Origin: Geomonas agri
GTDB lineage: Bacteria; Desulfobacterota; Desulfuromonadia; Geobacterales; Geobacteraceae
Length of the DNA: 64,000 bases
NCBI RefSeq assembly: GCF_020179605.1
Contig: NZ_JAINZO010000003.1
Span: forward strand, 62,001-126,000
Reading direction: 5' to 3'
Part shown: piece after piece, positions 58,029 through 64,000 of the stretch
Layout: each line of letters opens with the position of its first letter
How positions within the stretch are numbered: the first letter of the stretch is position 1
Position numbers and translations under genes: made by a program
The notes under the pieces: generated by a model
Told to the model about the DNA's origin: nothing
Databases searched by the model: none
Seen by the model: the letters and a program-made list of their open reading frames with translations, nothing else

Positions 58029-58215
58029 AAGCTAACCCGGAGACAACATACCGTGAGGGGCCAGCCCTGTCAATGTGAAGCCGCACCGCAAAGAGTGTGG
58101 TTGATACAGCACCGACCGTCGCGGATGCTGCCTCCCCTTCATGCAGTTTGACTTCCCTCCCGGCTATGTAAAAATTAGCTGGTTCAAATATTTCCCACCT
58201 CAAAGGAGCTAACGT

Positions 58216-59754
58216 ATGAGAAAAGATGCAGTTGTCCTCTCGTCCCTTTTTCTTGCAGCAGCTCTGGCACTCCCCGCCGTAAACTCCTGGACAGCGGAGG
58301 GACATGCCCCCCGCAAAGCCCCGCCCGACGTGGTGATGGAAGCCCAGACGCCGCGGGAGGTGCCGCAAAACCGCCCGGAACAGCAGAAGGGGAGCCACGA
58401 CCAGTCGGATATGTTCCAGGCCACCAAGGCCGATCCGGCCTCGACCGCTTTCAAGAACCAACCCGACGAAGGGAAGACTCTGGGGTTCGAGTTTTACCGC
58501 GACCCGCTGGACGCCAAGAAGCCGATGATGACCTTCCAGGAGGTGTACCAGAAGGACGTCGGTGAAAAGCCCAAGGTGATGGAGACCCAGCGGCGCCTCC
58601 TGGAGTCCCGCTACGACCTGCGTCCCAGGCTGTCGCCCAACGTTAAGATGTCACGCGGCAAACCGATCGCCGTCGGCCCGACGGCGCGGCTGGCACAGGG
58701 AACCCCCTGGGAAAGGCTCGCCACGATGAATCCCAGCGAGATCAGGTCGAAGAACCTGTTCCCCTACCCTCCGCTCCCGCACCCGAAACAGGTCAACGGT
58801 GGCCAGGTCTTCCCGCAGATGCAGCTCGACATGTTCCCGCGGTTGCAGCGCTTCGACGTCGACTTCGACATCCCCGAGGCCTTCCTGCCGGAATTCCCCC
58901 CCGCGATCTTCCTGCAGAACCGACCGGAACTGGGCGACGTCTCGCGCGGCGAGGTGGTCTCCATCAACAACTACTACCGGCTATTCAAGGACCTGCTCAC
59001 CCCGGTCCAACTCGATGGCCTGCGCATGCTGGTGACCCCATTCCCGCAAGAGGAGTTCAACCCAACCGACGACCGCAAATCACCCCAGCCGAGCCTGGGC
59101 GTCGCCTGCCTTGACTGCCATGTCAACGGCCACACCACGGCGCAGTTCCACCTGAGTCCGGACATCCGTCCCCAGGAGCGCCGTTTCCGGCTCGATACGG
59201 TGAGCCTCAGGGGACTCTATAACCAGCAGATCCACGCATCCAAACGGAGCCTGCGCTCCGTGGAGGACTTCTCGGAGTTTGAGCAGCGCACCGCCTATTT
59301 CAACGGGGACGAGATTCACGCCGCCAAGAAGGGAATGAACGTGGTCAGCCGCGTCCAGGTCGCCCACATGGCCCAGATGCAAAATATGTTCGACGTGCCT
59401 CCGGCCCCCAAGCTCGATCCGGTCGGCCTCCTCGTCCCCGAGCGGGCGACCCAGGCGGAGCTTGCCGGACAGCAGGTATTTTTCGGCAAGGGAAGGTGCG
59501 GCCAGTGCCATCCCGCCCCGTTCTACCTGGACCAACAGATGCACGACCTGCAGCTTGACCGCTTCACCAGGGAGCCTGGCGACGGCCCCATCAAGACCTT
59601 CACCCTGCGGGGCATCAAAGAGAGCCCACCCTACATGCATGACGGCCGCTGCCTGACCCTCGAGGACACCGTGAAGTTCTTCGACCTCGTGCTGGGCTTA
59701 AGGCTCAACCAACAGGAGCAGGACAACCTGGTCGCGTTCCTGCGGGTGCTCTAG
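58216..59754 (+). CDS. Exported diheme c-type cytochrome (MauG/CcpA-like)
   Basis: 512 residues. Signal peptide 1-27, then a long heme-free N-terminal half and two CxxCH heme sites: CLDCH (about residue 298) and CGQCH (about 427). The second half (QQVFFGKGRCGQCHPAPFY; TFTLRGIKESPPYMHDGRCLTLEDTVKFF) matches bacterial diheme peroxidase/MauG-like cytochromes. The electron partner is unknown. Start follows GGAG. Confidence 0.78.
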   Translation: MRKDAVVLSSLFLAAALALPAVNSWTAEGHAPRKAPPDVVMEAQTPREVPQNRPEQQKGSHDQSDMFQATKADPASTAFKNQPDEGKTLGFEFYRDPLDAKKPMMTFQEVYQKDVGEKPKVMETQRRLLESRYDLRPRLSPNVKMSRGKPIAVGPTARLAQGTPWERLATMNPSEIRSKNLFPYPPLPHPKQVNGGQVFPQMQLDMFPRLQRFDVDFDIPEAFLPEFPPAIFLQNRPELGDVSRGEVVSINNYYRLFKDLLTPVQLDGLRMLVTPFPQEEFNPTDDRKSPQPSLGVACLDCHVNGHTTAQFHLSPDIRPQERRFRLDTVSLRGLYNQQIHASKRSLRSVEDFSEFEQRTAYFNGDEIHAAKKGMNVVSRVQVAHMAQMQNMFDVPPAPKLDPVGLLVPERATQAELAGQQVFFGKGRCGQCHPAPFYLDQQMHDLQLDRFTREPGDGPIKTFTLRGIKESPPYMHDGRCLTLEDTVKFFDLVLGLRLNQQEQDNLVAFLRVL

Positions 59755-59787
59755 CCTCATCATGGCAGCAACCATAGCCTTGTAGCC

Positions 59788-59821
59788 AAAGCCCCACTTT
59801 CCATGAGGTGGGGCTTTTTTT
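59788..59821 (+). terminator. Terminator after diheme cytochrome gene
   Basis: AAAGCCCCAC (59788-59797) pairs with GTGGGGCTTT (59808-59817), 10-nt loop, followed by a T tract. Confidence 0.85.
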
Positions 59822-59833
59822 ACGGAGAAAACT

Positions 59834-59959
59834 ATGAAGAAGCGCTCCAGCGGCATCCTCTGCCACATCACCTCGCGTCCCTCCCCGTTCGACATAGGCG
59901 ACTTCGGGGTCGCCGCGCGTCTGGCCAACATGACGATGAGGTACGATCGGGCGCGCTGA
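59834..59959 (+). pseudogene. malQ: Remnant of malQ (4-alpha-glucanotransferase) N-terminus
   Basis: A 41-codon frame with GGAG 6 nt before ATG. Residues 2-21 match the start of 4-alpha-glucanotransferase closely (RSSGILCHITSRPSPF then DIGDFG), except for Cys and Arg where Leu is usual. Similarity stops at about residue 29 and a stop follows after 12 more codons. About 470 residues of the enzyme are missing. It is therefore a truncated, decaying gene between a terminator and a second terminator. Seen in sequence; family from memory of the N-terminal motif. Confidence 0.7.
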
Positions 59960-59962
59960 AAC

Positions 59963-59998
59963 AAAGAGGGGCTTCGTCTGGCGACGAGCCCCTCTTTT
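59963..59998. terminator. Terminator between malQ remnant and DUF4142 gene
   Basis: AAAGAGGGGCT (59963-59973) pairs with AGCCCCTCTTT (59987-59997), plus a short inner CGTC/GACG pair; T tracts follow on both strands, so it can act in both directions. It is probably the old malQ-side terminator reused by DUF4142. Confidence 0.8.
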
Positions 59999-60030
59999 CC
60001 AGGCAGGGTGTGCGGCTGACACCGCTTTTT

Positions 60031-60558
60031 TTATTTCTCGGCCACGCCCAGCTTGTGAGCCATGTCCTTGGCATGCTGCAGGTGCTGCTCCAGCACCGGC
60101 AGGGTCTTTTCGATCCACTCCTTCAGCTGCGGGTCCTTAGCCTTCTTGCTTTCCTTCCTGAATTTCTCGACGTCTTTCTTGTGATCCTTCAGCATGGCCT
60201 CGGCGTACTTCTTGTCGAACTCATCGGCAGAGGCATTGGCAAGCTTGTCGACCATCCCCTTATGCTTCATTTCCAGCTTGGTCGGCAGCTTCATCCGGTT
60301 GTCCACGAGGCTCTTCAGTTCGTCGTTGGCCTTGCCGTGGTCAGTTACCATGCGCTGGCCGAAGTCCTTCACTTCCTGCGACTTGCCCCTCTCCTTGGCC
60401 ATCTGCCCCAGTTCGACCTCCATCATCCCCCCACTCGCCGCTTCCTTCACGAACGATTTCTCGCCCATGGTCAACCTCTCGGCCGCCAGGGCCGGGAGCA
60501 CCAGGCTGCACACTGCAAACAGGGAAACCACCGCCATACACACCAATTTTCTCTTCAT
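60031..60558 (-). CDS. DUF4142 exported protein
   Basis: 175 residues with a signal peptide (1-25, ending ALAA). The mature part is all helical and charged: FVKEAASGGMMEVELGQMA, VKDFGQRMVTDHGKANDEL, LKDHKKDVEKF, a ferritin-like four-helix DUF4142 bundle. It is often outer-membrane or periplasmic. A promoter TTGACA, 16 nt, TACTTT lies about 80 nt upstream. Function unknown; family members are often stress-induced. Confidence 0.85.
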   Translation of the reverse strand: MKRKLVCMAVVSLFAVCSLVLPALAAERLTMGEKSFVKEAASGGMMEVELGQMAKERGKSQEVKDFGQRMVTDHGKANDELKSLVDNRMKLPTKLEMKHKGMVDKLANASADEFDKKYAEAMLKDHKKDVEKFRKESKKAKDPQLKEWIEKTLPVLEQHLQHAKDMAHKLGVAEK

Positions 60559-60691
60559 GTTGCCTCCTTTTTGTTGGCCGAAGCCGATGATATGTCAGAT
60601 TAGCAAAATCTAACCATCTAAAAGTAGCGGCCTTCCTCCTCTTGTCAACCGGGGCGAAACCCGTTCGAGGGCCACGGTAGGCACAGGCAAC

Positions 60692-60715
60692 AAAAAAGCG
60701 CCCTTGCGGGCGCTT
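60692..60715 (-). terminator. Terminator after Fpg-like gene
   Basis: AAGCGCCC (60696-60703), loop TTGC, GGGCGCTT (60708-60715). In minus sense it is followed by TTTTTT. It sits 40 nt after the Fpg-like stop. Confidence 0.85.
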
Positions 60716-60754
60716 CGTGGGTGTTAACGGAAATGAGGGGCAAACAGCCCGCCG

Positions 60755-61540
60755 TTACTGGTACAGCTGCTGCTCGTCCGTGTAGTAGGTGCGCTTGGAC
60801 TGCACGTTCTCCTTGATGATCCTGGCGCCGGTGGGCGAGGTCTTCAGTTCGGGACGGTGTACCTTCAGAAATTCCCGGTACTCGCCTGACACCATGTCCG
60901 GGTGCCGCTTGCGCAATTCTGCTATGGCATCTTCGAGCACCTGCGGGATGGCATCCGCCAGCGCCCGGATCGCCTCGGGGGGGAGCTTTCCGGCGGGGGA
61001 CTTGGGAGAGATGCGTGCAGTCCAGAGTATCTCGTCTGCGTAGGCGTTACCGATCCCGCCGATGAGGGACTGGTCAAGCAGCAGCGGCTTGATGAGCGTC
61101 CTCGGTTTCTTGCGGCACAGCTGCTCCAGTTGCTCAGCGGTGACGGCCAGGGCGTCGGGGGCGTCCCTCTCGTCGCCCGGGCTAAGCGTCACGCTGGCCC
61201 ATCCCTTCTCATCGGTGACGGCAAGGAGGGAGCCGTCGTCGAAGGCGACAGTGAGCACTGGGTAGCGCAGGCGATCCAACTGGGTGGAGTCTGTCAGGGC
61301 GAAGCCGCCGGTCAGCATGAGGTGCACCCGTAGGAGGTTGCCGTTGCCGAGGCGGAAGGCGACCTGCTTGCCGGCCCGCTCCACGCCGGTCACCTCGGCG
61401 CCCGTCACCGCTTTGGAGAGTTCTACTTCGGCGACGTTCAGTTTTCCCCTCCGGTGGTACGCCACTTGGTTGACCTTCTTGCCGGTCAGGGCCTTGGCGA
61501 GATTTTCCGCGTAGACGGTGAGGTCGGGGAGTTCTGGCAT
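60755..61540 (-). CDS. Fpg/Nei-like DNA glycosylase without zinc-finger cysteines
   Basis: 261 residues from ATG 61538-61540 with GGAGG upstream. N-terminus MPELPDLTVY has the catalytic Pro and Glu, GVERAGKQVAFRL the Lys corresponding to K57, and LLLDQSLIGGIGNAYADEI is the helix-two-turn-helix. The C-terminus (SPTGARIIKENVQSKRTYY) has the layout of the zinc-finger region but no Cys, as in zincless fingers of plant Fpg and NEIL1. It probably removes oxidised bases. Substrate cannot be given. Extra 20 upstream codons are excluded. Confidence 0.82.
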   Translation of the reverse strand: MPELPDLTVYAENLAKALTGKKVNQVAYHRRGKLNVAEVELSKAVTGAEVTGVERAGKQVAFRLGNGNLLRVHLMLTGGFALTDSTQLDRLRYPVLTVAFDDGSLLAVTDEKGWASVTLSPGDERDAPDALAVTAEQLEQLCRKKPRTLIKPLLLDQSLIGGIGNAYADEILWTARISPKSPAGKLPPEAIRALADAIPQVLEDAIAELRKRHPDMVSGEYREFLKVHRPELKTSPTGARIIKENVQSKRTYYTDEQQLYQ

Positions 61541-61615
61541 GGTTCCTCCTTTACAGCGTAAGACCACTGGTGAGCGTAGCCTGCGGCGGCGTGATGTCAA
61601 TGCCGGGGGACAGGG

Positions 61616-62548
61616 TCAGTCGGCGGCAGCACCCTCGGCACGGTAGTCGATGCCGAGCTGGCGCTCGCGCAGGCGCTTCACGGACAAAGGGAGCACCACG
61701 GCGGCAAAGATCAGCGCACAGCCGGTCCACTCCTCGGTGGTCAGCCGCTCGCCCAGAAGCAACGTCCCCCCCAGCATGCTCCAGACCGGGTCCATGGTGT
61801 AGATGAGCCCCGCCTTGGTCGGGGTAGTGTAGCGCTGGTAGGTGTTCTGCAGGGTGAAGCAGATCACGGTCGGGAAGATGGCGCAGTAGATGAGCGAGCC
61901 GAGCGAGACCCAGGTAACCGACAGGGGTGGCGAGGGGAAGAGCAGGTCGATGCTTCCCCCAACCACGGTCACCGTCGCGAACTGGACGAAACTCAGCAGG
62001 TAGATGTCCTCGTCGCGCAAAAGCTTCGACACCGAGATAATGTGCAGTGCTATGAACAGCGCGCAGAGGGTGGACAAGAGGTCCCCCTTGTTGAAGCCGT
62101 CCACGCCGCCACGGGCCAAAAGCCACAGTCCCGCCAAGGCCAGCACCAGCCCGACCGCACTTAGGCGGTCCAGCCGCTCGCGCCAGAAGGCGAAGCACAA
62201 AAGCGGGATCAGGAGCACGAACAGGTTGTTGAGGAACCCCGCGCGGGAAACGCTGGTCCCGCTCACCCCCAGAACGAAGGAAAGGTTGGTGGCCGACAGG
62301 GCGAGACCGACGATGAGTCCGGTCCTGAAGGTGCGCCCGTTGAAACGCTTGAGCCGCGGCAGGCACAGTATCCCCATGAGCAGCGTCGCCAGGGCGAAGC
62401 GGTAGAACAGGAAGGTGACCGGGGGGATTTCGCGAAATCCGACCTTGTTGAAGATGAAACTGCCGCCCCAAAAGACGGTGGTCAGTACCAGCCAGAAGGT
62501 CGCTTTGGATGAACGGTGGTCGTGTTGTATGGATTTGTGCATCCGCAT
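61616..62548 (-). CDS. DMT/EamA family transporter
   Basis: About 310 residues, ten membrane helices in two EamA repeats (first KATFWLVLTTVFWGGSFIF, second after GVDGFNKGDLLSTLCALF). The start is uncertain: ATG at 62546-62548 or 6 nt later; neither has a strong ribosome site. Usually metabolite or drug exporters; substrate unknown. Divergent from the HDOD-linked gene. Confidence 0.85.
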   Translation of the reverse strand: MRMHKSIQHDHRSSKATFWLVLTTVFWGGSFIFNKVGFREIPPVTFLFYRFALATLLMGILCLPRLKRFNGRTFRTGLIVGLALSATNLSFVLGVSGTSVSRAGFLNNLFVLLIPLLCFAFWRERLDRLSAVGLVLALAGLWLLARGGVDGFNKGDLLSTLCALFIALHIISVSKLLRDEDIYLLSFVQFATVTVVGGSIDLLFPSPPLSVTWVSLGSLIYCAIFPTVICFTLQNTYQRYTTPTKAGLIYTMDPVWSMLGGTLLLGERLTTEEWTGCALIFAAVVLPLSVKRLRERQLGIDYRAEGAAAD

Positions 62549-62679
62549 ATTAAAGACAGGGGCGGCTGCAGATGTCAACAGTCGTGACGCCGGCGCGGCA
62601 TTGGTTTAGAATATTTTAAGCAAACAAAGGTAAACCGACGCAAACTGCTGTCAGCGCACAGTCGCTTCTTTATCTTCCC

Positions 62680-62707
62680 TAAAGTAATACCACCCCCCTA
62701 CCGATAC
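62680..62707 (+). promoter_or_regulatory. Possible sigma-28 (FliA) promoter for HDOD gene pair
   Basis: TAAAGTAA (62680-62687), 12 nt, ACCGATAC (62700-62707) resembles TAAAGTTT-N11-GCCGATAA, one base too long. No good sigma-70 promoter was seen here. It lies about 55 nt before the start at 62761. Weak. Confidence 0.3.
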
Positions 62708-62760
62708 AATCCAAACATGCTCTGTTTGCAGCCCTCGCCCGAAAAAGAGGAGGCTTTGCC

Positions 62761-63102
62761 TTGGCAGTGGTCCACATCGATAACCTCACCCCCGGCATGG
62801 TGCTCAGTCGCAACGTCTGCGACCGCAGCGGCCGCATGCTCCTTCCCGCCGGCGCCGAGCTCACTGAAAAGCATTTTTCCATTTTCCGCATGTGGGGCGT
62901 CCTGGAGGTCGAGGTTGCCGGGGACGCCATCGTTGAGGATGCCGAGACCGCGGCGCCGTTGAGCCAGGAGATCGACCCGGAGCTCCTCGCCGAGGCCAGG
63001 GCGGAAATGGAGCGGCTGTTCATCTACAACGACCCGGAGCATCCCGCCATCAAGGAACTGATGCGCATCTGCACCGAGAGGAGGGCTACCCGTGCTGCGT
63101 AA
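62761..63102 (+). CDS. HD-GYP-associated N-terminal domain protein (stand-alone)
   Basis: 113 residues from TTG 62761 with GAGGAGG 7 nt upstream. The pattern HIDNLTPGMVLSRNVCDRSG and LLPAGAELTEKHFSIFRMW is that found N-terminal to HD-GYP and HDOD proteins (DUF3391-like). Here it stands alone but its end overlaps the HDOD gene by 11 nt, as if one protein had been split. Probably a signalling or docking domain. Confidence 0.75.
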   Translation: MAVVHIDNLTPGMVLSRNVCDRSGRMLLPAGAELTEKHFSIFRMWGVLEVEVAGDAIVEDAETAAPLSQEIDPELLAEARAEMERLFIYNDPEHPAIKELMRICTERRATRAA

Positions 63103-63967
63103 GCCCCAACTGTCGGTAGAGCACATGGTGGAGGATGTCTCCACCATCCATTCCCTCCCCCTATTCTATTCACAGCTATCGGAGGCGATCGATCACCCCC
63201 GTAGCTCCATCGGCGACATCGCGAAAATCATCGCCGAGGACCAGGGGCTCACGGCGCGCATCCTGAAGCTCGCCAACAGCCCGTTGTTCGGCTACTTCTC
63301 CAAGATCGACACCATCACCCAGGCCGTCACCATCATCGGGGTGCTCCAGGTGCGCGACCTCGCCCTCGCCCTCTCGGTGATGGACGTGTTCAAGGGGATT
63401 CCCGAGGACCTGGTCAACATGGAGCAGTTCTGGAAGCACAGCATCGCCACCGGGCTCGCCTCGAGGCTTCTGGCCACCAGCCAGCGGGAATCCAACCTGG
63501 AGCGTTTCTTCGTAGCCGGGATCCTGCATGACGTGGGGCGGCTGGTGATGTACGTCAAGGTCCCCCAGCTCTGCCTGGAACTGCTCGAGCAGTGCCGCGC
63601 CACGGGGTCACTGCTGCACCGCGCCGAGCGCGAGCGGCTCGGCTTCGACCATGCCGAGGTCGGGTGCGCCCTGCTCAAGCGGTGGAAGATTCCGCCGCGG
63701 GTGGCCGAACCGGTGGGGACCCACCACGACAGCCGCAAGGGTGACCAGTACCCCAGGGAGGGGGGCATCCTTCACTTCGCCGACGTGATCGCCCACGCGC
63801 TGCAGATAGGCAACAGCGGTGAGGTCTTCGTTCCGGAACTCGACCAGGGCGTGTGGGACCGGCTGCAGATCTCCAGCTTTTACCTGCCGACACTGGTGAA
63901 GCAGGTCGATGACACCTACGAACAGACCGTCTCCGCACTATTCGGGGGTGACGATGCCGCCCGATGA
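63092..63967 (+). CDS. HDOD domain signalling protein
   Basis: 291 residues from GTG 63092, overlapping the upstream gene. HDOD fold: HSLPLFYSQLSEAIDHPRSS at the start, DQGLTARILKLANSPLFGY and GILHDVGRLVMY with the HD pair, and EVGCALLKRWKIPPRVAEP. HDOD proteins act in signalling with c-di-GMP or chemotaxis/motility modules, often without catalysis. The next gene overlaps by 14 nt. Confidence 0.88.
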   Translation: MLRKPQLSVEHMVEDVSTIHSLPLFYSQLSEAIDHPRSSIGDIAKIIAEDQGLTARILKLANSPLFGYFSKIDTITQAVTIIGVLQVRDLALALSVMDVFKGIPEDLVNMEQFWKHSIATGLASRLLATSQRESNLERFFVAGILHDVGRLVMYVKVPQLCLELLEQCRATGSLLHRAERERLGFDHAEVGCALLKRWKIPPRVAEPVGTHHDSRKGDQYPREGGILHFADVIAHALQIGNSGEVFVPELDQGVWDRLQISSFYLPTLVKQVDDTYEQTVSALFGGDDAAR

Positions 63968-64000
63968 CCCCCGCGACATGCAGATCCGCAAGCTCCAGGA
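63954..64000 (+). CDS. Start of a further gene (3' end outside window)
   Basis: ATG at 63954-63956 overlapping the HDOD gene by 14 nt; only 15 codons are seen (PPDDPRDMQIRKLQ). Coupling to the HDOD gene suggests a signalling partner, such as a sensor or GGDEF protein. No family can be assigned. Confidence 0.45.
   Translation, partial: MPPDDPRDMQIRKLQ

Overview
The window is about 64 kb of GC-rich (near 60%) chromosomal DNA from a Gram-negative bacterium, most likely a Geobacter relative (Desulfuromonadales/Geobacterales). This is an inference from gene order and content: a hopanoid hpn cluster, an incomplete PTS next to hprK-rapZ-hpf-rpoN-lptBAC, one very long lipid A/LPS/outer-membrane-biogenesis cluster, bioF-bioH-bioC, a c-type diheme cytochrome and HDOD signalling genes. 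No rRNA, tRNA, CRISPR array, insertion sequence or prophage was seen. Most of the window is core genome, transcribed leftwards (minus strand).

Layout. 1-4.1 kb: DUF3108 gene (cut by the left edge), a small EamA-like transporter, hpnK and hpnJ on minus, and hpnG diverging on plus; these tailor the side chain of bacteriohopanepolyols. 4.1-12.8 kb (minus): lptC-lptA-lptB-rpoN-hpf-hprK-rapZ-EIIA(Man)-HPr-EI. This links LPS transport, sigma-54, ribosome hibernation and a phospho-relay PTS with no permease in view. 13.0-18.6 kb: sugar-nucleotide genes fcl, gmd, hldE, an unassigned gene with possible deoxyhypusine-synthase-like character, and a UDP-glucuronate 4-epimerase. 18.7-25.3 kb: DUF4254 and six glycosyltransferases (three GT9 including waaC, two GT2, one GT4) for the LPS core. 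25.3-40.7 kb: lpxK, waaA, lpxL, msbA, lpxB, lpxA, fabZ, lpxD, skp, bamA, lolD, lolC, lysS, which together make, flip and assemble lipid A, outer-membrane proteins and lipoproteins.

40.8-50.6 kb: an RCC1-repeat lipoprotein, ettA (plus strand), a bioF-bioH-bioC biotin operon with a well-formed BirA-type operator and promoter, a divergent Fe-S protein with a winged-helix-like N-terminus, a YgjP-like metalloprotease, a small membrane protein and a sterol-desaturase-family protein. 50.9-57.9 kb: SRPBCC-like and adhesin-E-like proteins, aroC, glgX, lnt and two small secreted proteins. 58.2-64 kb: a diheme c-type cytochrome, a short remnant that reads as the N-terminus of 4-alpha-glucanotransferase (malQ), DUF4142, an Fpg-like glycosylase without zinc-finger cysteines, an EamA transporter, and a small PilZ/HD-GYP-associated-type domain protein coupled to an HDOD protein; a further gene starts at the right edge.

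No wholly new multi-gene system was found. The best leads are the bidirectional BirA-operator region tying a divergent Fe-S protein to biotin synthesis, the malQ remnant, the unassigned gene between hldE and the epimerase, DUF4254 inside the glycosyltransferase block, the zincless Fpg-like protein, and several GC-rich or nested inverted repeats in gaps inside otherwise tight operons. All functions rest on reading motifs by eye and recalling families; no database search was run.
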